Below are positions 9,487 to 17,375 of a DNA stretch of 64,000 nt, piece after piece (the stretch's first letter is position 1; every line of letters starts with the position of its first letter). Location of the stretch: positions 16,182-80,181 of the forward strand of contig NZ_VTZN01000002.1 of the NCBI RefSeq assembly GCF_008370645.1, given 5' to 3'. The DNA comes from Mycobacterium simiae. GTDB taxonomy: Bacteria > Actinomycetota > Actinomycetes > Mycobacteriales > Mycobacteriaceae. The notes beneath the pieces are model-generated. The model had not been told where the DNA came from. It did not search any database and saw nothing but the letters and a program-made list of their open reading frames with translations. The translations under genes and the position numbers were made by a program.

Positions 9487-9894
9487 ATGGAGATTCTGGC
9501 CAGCCGGATGCTGCTCCGGCCGGTGGACTATCAGCAGTCGTTGACCTTCTACCGCGATCAGATCGGGCTGGCAATCGCACGTGAATACCCTTCGGGCACA
9601 GTGTTTTTCGCTGGCCAGTCGCTGCTCGAGCTGGCCGGATACGGCGCCCCGGACCACTCCCGCGGGCCCTTTCCCGGCGCGCTGTGGCTGCAGGTGCGCG
9701 ACGTGCAGGCGACCCAGGCCGAGCTGCAGGGCCGGGGGGTCGCGATTGCCCGTGCAGCGCGGCGCGAGCCATGGGGCCTCGATGAGATGCACGTCACCGA
9801 TCCGGACGGGGTCACACTGATTTTCCTGGAGATTCCCCCGAACCATCCGTTGCGTAGAGACACCCGAAGTGAACGCCGCAGGACCCAAGGTTAA
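9487..9894 (+). CDS. Glyoxalase/bleomycin-resistance fold protein (VOC superfamily)
   Basis: 135 aa with two beta-alpha-beta-beta-beta modules: RPVDYQQSLTFYRDQIGLAIAREY in the first and LWLQVRDVQATQAELQGRGV ... DPDGVTLIFLEIP in the second. The final Glu of LIFLE and His/Glu positions are typical of metal binding in this superfamily. It corresponds to Rv0546c. The start ATG lies 13 bp after the previous stop and the 3' end is followed by pitA, so it is the last gene of the menB-linked run or the first before pitA. Chemical activity cannot be told from sequence alone. Confidence 0.85.
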   Translation: MEILASRMLLRPVDYQQSLTFYRDQIGLAIAREYPSGTVFFAGQSLLELAGYGAPDHSRGPFPGALWLQVRDVQATQAELQGRGVAIARAARREPWGLDEMHVTDPDGVTLIFLEIPPNHPLRRDTRSERRRTQG

Positions 9895-9991
9895 TGTCCA
9901 GGTAACATCTGGCGACGAGTCGCGATACAACCGCGTTTCGCGTACTTGTTTGTTCGACAACCGATTAGCCCAACCAGCAGAATCAGGTTCC

Positions 9992-11260
9992 GTGACCATC
10001 GACTTGTTCCTCTTGATCATCGTCGTGATCACGGCGTTGGCGTTCGATTTCACCAACGGCTTCCACGACACGGGCAACGCCATGGCCACCTCCATCGCCA
10101 GCGGGGCACTGGCGCCCAAGACCGCCGTTATTCTGTCGGCCGTGCTCAACCTGGTCGGCGCATTTTTGTCCACCGCCGTCGCGGCCACCATCGCCAAGGG
10201 CCTCATCGACGCCAACCTGGTGACTCTCGAGTTGGTGTTCGCCGGCCTGGTCGGCGGAATCGTGTGGAACCTGCTCACCTGGCTGCTGGGCATCCCGTCA
10301 AGCTCCTCCCACGCGCTGATCGGCGGCATCGTCGGCGCCACGATCGCTGCTGTCGGCGGCCGCGGCGTCATCTGGAGCGGCGTGGTATCCAAAGTGATCG
10401 TGCCGGCCGTGGTGGCCGCGTTGCTGGCCACGCTCGTGGGAACGATCGGCACCTGGTTGGTGTACCGAATTGTGCGCGCCGTCCCGGCCAAGCGCACCGA
10501 GGGCGGATTTCGACATGGTCAGATCGGCTCGGCGTCGCTGGTCTCGCTGGCCCACGGCACCAATGACGCGCAAAAGACGATGGGCGTGATCTTTCTGGCC
10601 CTGATGTCCTACGGCGCGGTCAGCAAGACCGCCGCCATTCCGCCGCTGTGGGTGATCGTGTCCTGCGCGGTGGCGATGGCCGCTGGTACCTACCTGGGCG
10701 GCTGGCGCATCATCCGCACCCTGGGCAAGGGACTGGTCGAGATCAACCCGCCACAAGGCATGGCCGCCGAGGCGTCGTCGGCGGCAGTCATTCTGCTGTC
10801 GGCCCACTTCGGCTACGCGTTGTCGACGACCCAGGTCGCCACCGGGTCCGTGCTGGGCAGCGGCGTGGGCAAGCCCGGCGCTGAGGTGCGGTGGGGAGTC
10901 GCCGGGCGGATGGCAGCAGCGTGGGTCATCACACTTCCACTGGCCGGCCTGGTTGGGGCCGTCACCTACGCGCTGGTGCATGTCATCGGCGGATACCCGG
11001 GCGCAGTCGTCGGGTTCACCCTGCTGTGCCTGACCGCTACCGCGATTTGGCTGCGGGCGCGCCGGGCGCAGGTCGACCACACCAACGTCAACGCCGAGTG
11101 GGAGGGCAGCCTGACGGCCGGGCTCGACGGGGCAGCCAAGCCCGTCCAGCCGCTGCTCCCAGATCGCACCTCACCGTCGGCGCCGCCAACCCCCGGATCC
11201 AGCGGCCACCTGCCGGAGTTCGGCGCCGACGACGCGCTCACGGCGGGTAGCTCGTCATGA
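9992..11260 (+). CDS. pitA: Low-affinity inorganic phosphate transporter PitA
   Basis: 422-aa PiT-family permease in the cytoplasmic membrane, which takes up metal-phosphate with protons. Both family signatures are intact: FTNGFHDTGNAMATSIASGAL near the N-terminus and SLAHGTNDAQKTMGV in the second half, each around the inverted repeat of the fold, plus IPSSSSHALIGGIVGA and ALSTTQVATGSVLGSGVG. About ten membrane helices are visible. The start is placed at the GTG 9992-9994 (VTIDLFLLIIVVITALAFDF) because the open frame upstream (from 9869) lacks membrane character and overlaps the glyoxalase gene. A soluble proline-rich tail of ~45 residues closes the protein. It overlaps the next gene as ATGA. 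Confidence 0.93.
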   Translation: MTIDLFLLIIVVITALAFDFTNGFHDTGNAMATSIASGALAPKTAVILSAVLNLVGAFLSTAVAATIAKGLIDANLVTLELVFAGLVGGIVWNLLTWLLGIPSSSSHALIGGIVGATIAAVGGRGVIWSGVVSKVIVPAVVAALLATLVGTIGTWLVYRIVRAVPAKRTEGGFRHGQIGSASLVSLAHGTNDAQKTMGVIFLALMSYGAVSKTAAIPPLWVIVSCAVAMAAGTYLGGWRIIRTLGKGLVEINPPQGMAAEASSAAVILLSAHFGYALSTTQVATGSVLGSGVGKPGAEVRWGVAGRMAAAWVITLPLAGLVGAVTYALVHVIGGYPGAVVGFTLLCLTATAIWLRARRAQVDHTNVNAEWEGSLTAGLDGAAKPVQPLLPDRTSPSAPPTPGSSGHLPEFGADDALTAGSSS

Positions 11261-11544
11261 GTCACTGGTTTAACTACGAGGCCACAACGAAAATTCTGGT
11301 CTTCAGCCTGCTGGTGGGCGCCGGGCTGCCTGCCTTGTTCGCGCTCGGGGTGCGCATGCAGGCCGCCGGAGTAGGCGACATCGGCGCGAACCCCCCCTCG
11401 CTGCGGCGCACGATCTTGGTAGCACTGGGCTGGGCTATTTTTGCGCTGGTGCTTGCGGTAGTCGTCATCGGGGTGCTGTACATCGCCCGAGACTTCATCG
11501 CCCACCACACTGGTTGGGCCTTCCTTGGAGCTAAACCCAAGTAA
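11257..11544 (+). CDS. Small two-TM membrane protein downstream of pitA
   Basis: 95 aa with two hydrophobic helices: near residues 9-28 (TTKILVFSLLVGAGLPALFA) and 51-73 (ILVALGWAIFALVLAVVVIGVLY). Its ATG overlaps the pitA TGA, so expression is coupled to the phosphate permease. It matches Rv0544c in position and size. No known domain is recognisable; a small accessory subunit of PitA is a reasonable guess from the tight coupling, but nothing in the residues proves it. Confidence 0.8.
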   Translation: MSHWFNYEATTKILVFSLLVGAGLPALFALGVRMQAAGVGDIGANPPSLRRTILVALGWAIFALVLAVVVIGVLYIARDFIAHHTGWAFLGAKPK

Positions 11545-11613
11545 CGTTGCGTTGGTTATCCAGGGTGATCGACATCGGGTTTGTCGACGCCCCCGAGGGG
11601 AAGTAACAGTAGC

Positions 11614-11910
11614 GTGAACGGATTCCTCGCTTCGATAGTCTCGTGGTTGCGCGCCGGCTACCCCGACGGAGTGCCACCCACCGACTCCTTCGCGGTATTG
11701 GCGTTGTTGTGCCGCCGACTGACGAATGAGGACGTTAAGGCCGTCGCCAATGAATTGATGCAGCGGGGTGATTTCGACGAGATCGACATCGGGGTGGTGA
11801 TCACCCAGTTCACCGATGAGCTGCCGTCGCCGGAGGATGTCGAGCGGGTGCGGGCCAGGTTGGCCGCTCATGGCTGGCCATTCGATGATGCCGCGGAGGA
11901 CCGGGCATAG
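11614..11910 (+). CDS. DUF3349 small protein (Rv0543c-like)
   Basis: 98 aa, soluble and helical. The body has LASIVSWLRAGYPDGVPPTD, LALLCRRLTNEDVKAVANEL and VVITQFTDELPSPEDVERV, the pattern of DUF3349, a small mycobacterial/actinobacterial family whose M. tuberculosis structures show a compact helical fold with unknown function. I chose the GTG at 11614 (VNGFLASIV), because the 11 codons upstream (from 11581) are not conserved in the family as I remember it. It ends 2 bp before menE, which suggests co-transcription and coupled translation. Confidence 0.82.
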   Translation: MNGFLASIVSWLRAGYPDGVPPTDSFAVLALLCRRLTNEDVKAVANELMQRGDFDEIDIGVVITQFTDELPSPEDVERVRARLAAHGWPFDDAAEDRA

Positions 11911-11912
11911 CC

Positions 11913-13058
11913 GTGCTGCGGGCACTGAGCGTGCCACCCGGTTCCGCTGTCTCGTCGCTGTTGCCGGCGCTGCAACGGGTTCTCGACGGCCGCGATCCGG
12001 CGCTGGTCGCGGTGCCGGCTGAACATGAATCCGGGCTGCACGCCTTGCGCGTCGGCCAAGAAATCGACGACGACGTGGCCCTGGTGGTGACGACGTCGGG
12101 AACCACCGGAGCACCCAAGGGCGCGTTGCTGACCGCCGCCGCTCTGATCGCCAGCGCCACAGCAACTCATCGGCGTCTCGGCGGGCCGGGCAGCTGGCTG
12201 CTAGCGGTGCCGCCCCACCACATCGCCGGGCTGCAAGTGTTGGTGCGCAGCCTGGTCGCCGGCTGCACACCCGTCCAGCTTGATGTCTCCGCGGGCTTCG
12301 ACATCGCCGAATTGCCGGGTGCGGTAAGGAGATTGGGCCCGGGGCGGCGATACACGGCGCTGGTGGCCGCGCAGCTGGCCAAGGCGCTCACCGATCCGGC
12401 CGCCACCGCAGCGCTGGCCGAGCTGGACGCCGTGCTGATCGGGGGTGGGCCGGCTCCGCGGCCGGTCCTGGACGCCGCGGCGGATGCTGGCATTGCGGTG
12501 GTACGCACCTACGGGATGAGCGAGACCGCTGGCGGTTGCGTGTACGACGGCGTCCCACTCGACGGCGTCCGGTTGCGGATCCGCGCCGATGGCCGCATCG
12601 CCGTGGGTGGTGCGATGCTGGCCAAGGGATACCGCAACCCGGTCGATCCCGATCCATTCGCTGAGCCCGGTTGGTTTCACACCGATGACCTTGGTGCCGT
12701 GGACGATTCGGCTGTGCTGACGGTGCTGGGACGAATCGACGACGCGATCAGCACCGGCGGTTTGACGGTGTTGCCGGGGCCGGTCGAAGCGGCGCTGGCC
12801 ACCCACCCCGCAGTGCACGACTGCGCAGTCTTCGGGCTGGCCGATGACCGGCTAGGCCAACGGGTGGTAGCCGCGATCGTGGTCGGCCATGATTGCGCCG
12901 CCCCCACGCTAGAGGCAGTGCGCGCACACGTCGCTCGCACCCTGGATGTCACTGCCGCGCCTCGTGAAGTGCACGTTGTCGAGGAGCTACCGCGACGCGG
13001 CATCGGAAAGATCGACCGTCCGGCGTTGGTGCGCCGGTTCGCTGCACCCGGTCAATAG
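11913..13058 (+). CDS. menE: o-Succinylbenzoate-CoA ligase MenE
   Basis: 381-aa ANL-superfamily ligase that makes o-succinylbenzoyl-CoA for MenB. Motifs: VTTSGTTGAPKGALLT (AMP binding), VPPHHIAGLQVL, VRTYGMSETAGGCVYDG, WFHTDDLGAVDDSAVLTVLGR and the C-terminal catalytic Lys in RRGIGKIDRPALV. It is shorter than FadD enzymes, as usual for MenE, because the N-terminal domain is compact. The GTG start at 11913 follows the upstream stop closely. With menD, menC, menB and menA in the same window, it completes the late pathway except MenF, MenH and the final methylation. Confidence 0.93.
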   Translation: MLRALSVPPGSAVSSLLPALQRVLDGRDPALVAVPAEHESGLHALRVGQEIDDDVALVVTTSGTTGAPKGALLTAAALIASATATHRRLGGPGSWLLAVPPHHIAGLQVLVRSLVAGCTPVQLDVSAGFDIAELPGAVRRLGPGRRYTALVAAQLAKALTDPAATAALAELDAVLIGGGPAPRPVLDAAADAGIAVVRTYGMSETAGGCVYDGVPLDGVRLRIRADGRIAVGGAMLAKGYRNPVDPDPFAEPGWFHTDDLGAVDDSAVLTVLGRIDDAISTGGLTVLPGPVEAALATHPAVHDCAVFGLADDRLGQRVVAAIVVGHDCAAPTLEAVRAHVARTLDVTAAPREVHVVEELPRRGIGKIDRPALVRRFAAPGQ

Positions 13059-13069
13059 GCTAACCGATC

Positions 13070-14422
13070 GTGAGGATTGCCCGCCGGGAAGCAGCAGCCG
13101 TTGTTAGCGGGGTCGTTTTGGTGGCGGCCGCGTTTGTGCTGCCGCGGCTGGATCTGGGTGTCAAGCCGCGCAGCGATATCGGCCTGGAGCGCTTTGCCTC
13201 GCGGGCCGGCGCGGCACCCATATTTGGCTACTGGGATCTGCACGCCAGCTGGGGCACCGGACCGGCGATTGTGATTGCCCTGGCCGTCGTGGCGTGGGGA
13301 CCCATTGTGGCGCAGAGGCTTTCGTGGCGGCTGCTGACGGTTAGCAGTTGGGCCACCGCCTGCGCGTGGGCTTTTTCCCTGGCCATGATCGACGGCTGGC
13401 AGCGCGGCTTTGTCGGCCGATTGACCACCAGGGACGAGTATCTATATGAGGTTCCGGGTGTCAGAGACATCCCGACCACGTTGCGCACCTTCGCCAGCCG
13501 GATTGTCGACTTCCAGCCGAACTCCTGGACCACCCACGTCTCCGGGCATCCGCCGGGTGCGCTGCTGACCTTCGTGTGGCTGGATCGGCTTGGCCTGCAC
13601 GGCGGCGCCTGGGCCGGCCTGCTGTGCTTGTTGGCCGGTTCCAGCGCCGCAGCCGCGGTAGTCATCGCCGTGCGTGCGCTGGCCGGTGAGCAGACCGCGC
13701 GGCGCGCCGCTCCTTTTGTCGCCTTGGCGCCGACGGCGATCTGGGTCGCGGTTTCGGCCGACGGATATTTTGCTGGCGTCGCGGCGTGGGGCATTGCACT
13801 GCTGGCGGTTGCGGTGCACGGCGCGGCTCGGTTTCCCGGGTGGGTGGCCGCGGGGTCGGGGCTACTGCTCGGCTGGGCGGTGTTTCTCAGCTACGGCCTG
13901 CTGCTGGTGGGGCTACTCGCCTTGGCGGTACTGGTGTCCGCGCAGAGCTGGCGGGCCGCGCCGCGAGCGCTGGGACCGGTCGTCGTGGCCGCGGTAGCCG
14001 TGGCGGTGGCCTTCGCCGTCGCCGGGTTCTGCTGGTTCGACGGCTATACCCTTGTCCAGCAAAGGTATTGGCAGGGCATCGCGAAGGACCGTCCGTTTCA
14101 GTACTGGTCTTGGGCCAACCTGGCTTGTGTGGTGTGCGCCATCGGGCTGGGCAGCGTCGCCGGGATCAGCCGGGTATTCGACTGGGACGCCAGCTGTCGC
14201 CGGTCAGGTTTTCCCCTGCTGTTGCTGGCAGCGCTGGGCGCCATCCTCTGCGCCGACCTGAGCATGCTCAGCAAAGCCGAGACCGAACGGATATGGTTGC
14301 CGTTCACCATCTGGCTAACCGCGGCGCCCGCATTGCTGCCGGTGCAATCTCATCGGGCATGGCTGGCGATCAACGCCGCGGGTGCCCTGCTGCTGAACAG
14401 CATCATCGTCACGAATTGGTAG
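13070..14422 (+). CDS. Polytopic integral membrane protein (Rv0541c-like)
   Basis: 450 aa with about eleven predicted hydrophobic helices. The first is near residues 8-25 (AAAVVSGVVLVAAAFVLP). A conserved-looking external loop near residues 120-165 contains RDEYLYEVPGVRDIPTTL and SWTTHVSGHPPGALLTFVWL; such an early acidic, aromatic loop with a His is reminiscent of GT-C type glycosyltransferases or related envelope polymer proteins, but the canonical DxD is not obvious. It matches Rv0541c by position and length. It starts with GTG 11 bp after menE. Function unknown; membrane transfer of a polyprenol-linked sugar is only a possibility. Confidence 0.75.
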   Translation: MRIARREAAAVVSGVVLVAAAFVLPRLDLGVKPRSDIGLERFASRAGAAPIFGYWDLHASWGTGPAIVIALAVVAWGPIVAQRLSWRLLTVSSWATACAWAFSLAMIDGWQRGFVGRLTTRDEYLYEVPGVRDIPTTLRTFASRIVDFQPNSWTTHVSGHPPGALLTFVWLDRLGLHGGAWAGLLCLLAGSSAAAAVVIAVRALAGEQTARRAAPFVALAPTAIWVAVSADGYFAGVAAWGIALLAVAVHGAARFPGWVAAGSGLLLGWAVFLSYGLLLVGLLALAVLVSAQSWRAAPRALGPVVVAAVAVAVAFAVAGFCWFDGYTLVQQRYWQGIAKDRPFQYWSWANLACVVCAIGLGSVAGISRVFDWDASCRRSGFPLLLLAALGAILCADLSMLSKAETERIWLPFTIWLTAAPALLPVQSHRAWLAINAAGALLLNSIIVTNW

Positions 14423-14428
14423 GCGGAC

Positions 14429-15712
14429 ATGGAACAACCGGCACTAGCCCGTCGGCTCGGCACCACCGACGCCGTGGTGATTGGGCTGGGATCGATGATC
14501 GGCGCCGGGGTCTTCGCGGCATTCGGCCCAGCCGCCCGGGCTGCCGGCGCTGGGCTGCTCATCGGGTTGGTGCTCGCCGCGGCGGTCGCGTACTGCAATG
14601 CCACCGCGTCGGCGCAGCTGGCCGCTCAGTATCCGACGTCGGGCGGCACCTACATCTACGGGCGGGAACGACTAGGACCGTGGTGGGGATTTCTGGCCGG
14701 CTGGGGCTTCGTCATCGGCAAGACCGCCTCGTGCGCGGCCATGGCTCTGACGGTCGCGTCCTACACCGTTGCCGGCCCCGAAACACCACAATGGCTGCAG
14801 CGGGCCGTGGCCATTGCCGCCGTGCTGGTGCTGGCCGCCCTGAACTATCGCGGCATCACCAAGACCGCCATGCTGGCCCGAATCCTGGTGGCGTGCACGT
14901 TGATCGCGCTGGCTGTGGTGGTGCTCGCCATTGCCGTGACTAAGCCCGGGTCCGACCAGCTACGCGGCGCCTGGTCTGTCATCACGCCCTACGGGGTACT
15001 GCAGTCGGCGGGCCTGCTGTTTTTCGCGTTCGCCGGTTATGCACGCATCGCGACAATGGGCGAAGAAGTCCGTGACCCGGCCCGCACCATCCCTAAGGCA
15101 ATAGGTCTGGCGCTGGCGATCACGGTGGCCACCTATCTGACCGTGGGGGTGGCGGTGCTGCTGGCCGCCGGTCCGGACCGGCTCGCCGCCGCTACAGCTC
15201 CGCTGGCCGAAGCGGTCCGAGCCGCTGGCGCTGCGCCTTTGGTACCAGTGGTCGCCGTTGGCGGCGCGCTGGCGAGCCTCGGCGCGCTGCTGGCGCTGAT
15301 CGCCGGGGTGGGGCGCACCGCGCTGGCGATGGCGCGCCATCGCGACTTGCCCGGCTGGCTGGCCGCGGTTCACCCGCGCCACCGGGTGCCGCACCACGCT
15401 GAGCTGGCGCTCGCGGCGGTGGTTAGCGTGTTGGTGGCTACCGTCGACCTGCGCGGCGTGATCGGCTTCTCCTCGTTTGGCGTGTTGATCTATTACGCGA
15501 TCGCCAACGCCGCCGCATACACCCTGCCGAGCCGCAGTTGGCTGCGGATCGTGGCCGTCGGCGGCCTGATCGGTTGCTTGGTGCTGGTCGTCACGTTGCC
15601 GTGGGAATCGATCGGTGCCGGGCTGGGCATGTTCGCTCTTGGGGTCGGCGGACGCTGGTTAGTGCTGCGCCGCCGAACCCGCCCCGATGGCCAGAGCCCC
15701 AACCCGAGGTGA
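14429..15712 (+). CDS. APC-superfamily amino-acid permease
   Basis: 427-aa transporter with about twelve membrane helices. The substrate-binding unwound helix 1 is seen as VIGLGSMIGAGVFAAFGPAA, and SAQLAAQYPTSGGTYIYGRERLGPWWGFLAGWGF is the classic TM2-TM3 region of cationic or neutral amino-acid permeases (split here over positions 62-98). Helix 6 has FFAFAGYARIATMGEEVRDPARTIP, the hallmark GY-R--TMGEE-RdP of the family. Loading specificity cannot be decided. It begins 7 bp after the previous stop and points the same way. I do not recall this permease at the Rv0541c-Rv0540 junction of H37Rv, so it is probably an extra or displaced gene. Confidence 0.85.
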   Translation: MEQPALARRLGTTDAVVIGLGSMIGAGVFAAFGPAARAAGAGLLIGLVLAAAVAYCNATASAQLAAQYPTSGGTYIYGRERLGPWWGFLAGWGFVIGKTASCAAMALTVASYTVAGPETPQWLQRAVAIAAVLVLAALNYRGITKTAMLARILVACTLIALAVVVLAIAVTKPGSDQLRGAWSVITPYGVLQSAGLLFFAFAGYARIATMGEEVRDPARTIPKAIGLALAITVATYLTVGVAVLLAAGPDRLAAATAPLAEAVRAAGAAPLVPVVAVGGALASLGALLALIAGVGRTALAMARHRDLPGWLAAVHPRHRVPHHAELALAAVVSVLVATVDLRGVIGFSSFGVLIYYAIANAAAYTLPSRSWLRIVAVGGLIGCLVLVVTLPWESIGAGLGMFALGVGGRWLVLRRRTRPDGQSPNPR

Positions 15713-16026
15713 CCGTCTCCGGGGCCAAAGCCGGTTTAGCACGCATTACCGAACTAGCCCGGGCTATGGGCGTTCACAAGTCGGAATCGCTTCCGCGCGA
15801 CTGCTACTGCACCAAGCCGCAACCTGACCTGCGGGCCGGCGCGGGTTCGTGCTGCGGGCCTGTTGCTGGCGGTCAAGCTGCCGGGCAAGACTGCCGAACA
15901 GCCTCATTTACCCCAACTGATGGGCGACCCCAGGCTCGACTGGCACTAACGGAGCAACCGCCACGCCAAGACCTCTAGGGCTATCGGGCGCATCCGGCTA
16001 ACACCAGAAGTACTCGACCGCCTGCC
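15713..16026. other. Gene-poor spacer with a possible HTH fragment
   Basis: This 314-bp gap lies between the convergent permease and the DUF2064 gene. On the plus strand a short frame starting near 15710 reads VSGAKAGLARITELARAMGVHKS, which resembles the helix-turn-helix of IclR/MarR-type regulators, then loses any protein-like character and gains many Cys and Arg. I take it as a regulator relic at best, and annotate no gene. No clear terminator hairpin was identified by eye. Confidence 0.35.
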
Positions 16027-16689
16027 TCACCACCCGGCCGCTCGGACGACCCGCGCGAAGCGACTGTCCGGGCCGCACGCCTCGCGTACCACCGCGAGGT
16101 CGCCGACCACGTCGACGTCGGCCAGGAGCGGCACCGAAGCCACGTCAATACCATTGTTGCGCAACGCCTTCAGGGTGAGTTTCCCGGTATCAGGCTGCGA
16201 CATCGGGACACTGCGCAGGCACTCGGCCGCAGCAGGGCTATGGACACCGAGCACCCACCAACCGCCGTCGAGTGCCAATCCAAGCACTGCTGGCGTCTCG
16301 AGTAAGCGTTGTGCGCAATCGCCCAGCAGCCCGGCGGAAACCTGGGGAGTGTCCATGCCGATTTGCAGCACGGGGTATCGGGTCGCGGCGTCGGCGTGTG
16401 CATTGGCGAGGCGGTCGGCGAAGTCGTCGCCACGTTGCTCGATGACGGTGAACGATCGCAGTCGCTGCCGGATCTCGGCGGCGTCGGCCGCGCTGTCCAG
16501 ATCACCGGTAAGCGCCACCACGCGGGTGGCCACCGGCGCCGCGGCTACCGCATCCAGTGTGTCAAGCAACGCGGCGGCGGCAATCTCCGCCGCAATCCGG
16601 TCACCCACCACCACCGCCAGCCGCGTCTTGGCCAAGCCGGGCACCGGTGCTTTGGCCACGACCAGCACCGTGACCGGCAGGCCGCTCAC
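16027..16689 (-). CDS. DUF2064/TIGR04282 nucleotidyltransferase-like protein
   Basis: 220 aa, GT-A-like fold with an N-terminal VAKAPVPGLAKTRL motif (phosphate-binding loop with basic residues as in MobA-like nucleotidyltransferases) and the later IGMDTPQVSAGLLGD and ALDGGWWVLGV motifs that define TIGR04282. The family is often called glycosyltransferase A, but no reaction is firmly established. The start is the GTG at 16687-16689, overlapping the stop of the glycosyltransferase upstream (GTGA); the longer frame up to 16992 is a shadow of that gene. Length equals that of Rv0540. Pairing with a dolichyl-phosphate-sugar-like synthase suggests a role in activated-sugar metabolism. Confidence 0.85.
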   Translation of the reverse strand: MSGLPVTVLVVAKAPVPGLAKTRLAVVVGDRIAAEIAAAALLDTLDAVAAAPVATRVVALTGDLDSAADAAEIRQRLRSFTVIEQRGDDFADRLANAHADAATRYPVLQIGMDTPQVSAGLLGDCAQRLLETPAVLGLALDGGWWVLGVHSPAAAECLRSVPMSQPDTGKLTLKALRNNGIDVASVPLLADVDVVGDLAVVREACGPDSRFARVVRAAGW

Positions 16690-17348
16690 GAGATCACCTT
16701 CCAGAAATCCAGGATCGCCACGATGCTGCCCCGCAGCGAACCACTGACCTTCGACTCGCCGCCGGTCCGGGGACCGTAGCTGACGTCGAGTTCGACCACG
16801 CGCCAGCCGGCGGCTGCGGCGCGAACCAAAAGCTCCAGCGGATACCCGGACCGTCGATCGGCGACACCCAGATGCAGCAGCGCCTCCCGCCTGGCCACCC
16901 GCATGGGCGCGATGTCGTGTACCGACAACCCGTGGCGGGTACGCAGCCGCCAGCTCATCACTACCGTGCCCACCCGCGCCACCCAGGGCCAATGCAATCC
17001 GGGCACCGGGCGCCGGCGGCCCGTCACCAGGTCCGCGCCCCGCCCCAGTTCGGCGACCAGCCTAGGCAGGTCACCAGGATCCATCGAACCGTCGGCGTCG
17101 ATGACGGCGACGATGGGCGTGGTCGCGGCGACCACGCCGGCATGCACTGCCGCGCCGTAACCGGCGCGCGGTTCGGTGACCACGTCAGCGCCGTGCCCGG
17201 CAGCCACCGCAGCGGTGTTGTCGGTGCTGTTGTTGTCCACCACCAACACCCGATAGCCGGCCGGAATAGCGGCCAGCACCGCCGGCAGCGACTCTTCCTC
17301 GTTGAGACAGGGCAGCACCACAGTCACCAGATCACCGGGCATGCCCAC
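16686..17348 (-). CDS. Family 2 glycosyltransferase (dolichyl/polyprenyl-phosphate sugar synthase-like)
   Basis: 220-aa GT2 catalytic domain without the C-terminal membrane helices that many relatives carry. The nucleotide-sugar part is VTVVLPCLNEEESLPAVLAA, VVDNNSTDNTAAVA, and IVAVIDADGSMDPGDLPRL, where DADGS is the metal-binding DxD. A further VTGRRRPVPGLHW and DIAPMRVARREALLHL are typical of the DPM1/DPG synthase group. ATG codons at 17348 and 17342 are both possible starts. It matches Rv0539. The gene overlaps the downstream DUF2064 gene by four bases. Likely reaction: transfer of a sugar from an NDP- or GDP-sugar to polyprenyl phosphate at the cytoplasmic membrane face. Confidence 0.87.
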   Translation of the reverse strand: MGMPGDLVTVVLPCLNEEESLPAVLAAIPAGYRVLVVDNNSTDNTAAVAAGHGADVVTEPRAGYGAAVHAGVVAATTPIVAVIDADGSMDPGDLPRLVAELGRGADLVTGRRRPVPGLHWPWVARVGTVVMSWRLRTRHGLSVHDIAPMRVARREALLHLGVADRRSGYPLELLVRAAAAGWRVVELDVSYGPRTGGESKVSGSLRGSIVAILDFWKVIS

Positions 17349-17375
17349 CGACCTTAGGCGAAGCCGCGACCTGGA

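Noticed and set aside
13786..14943. 385-codon frame overlapping two membrane-protein genes
   Set aside because: It crosses the boundary between two well supported genes and has shadow-frame composition (Arg, Gly, Ala), with no domain.
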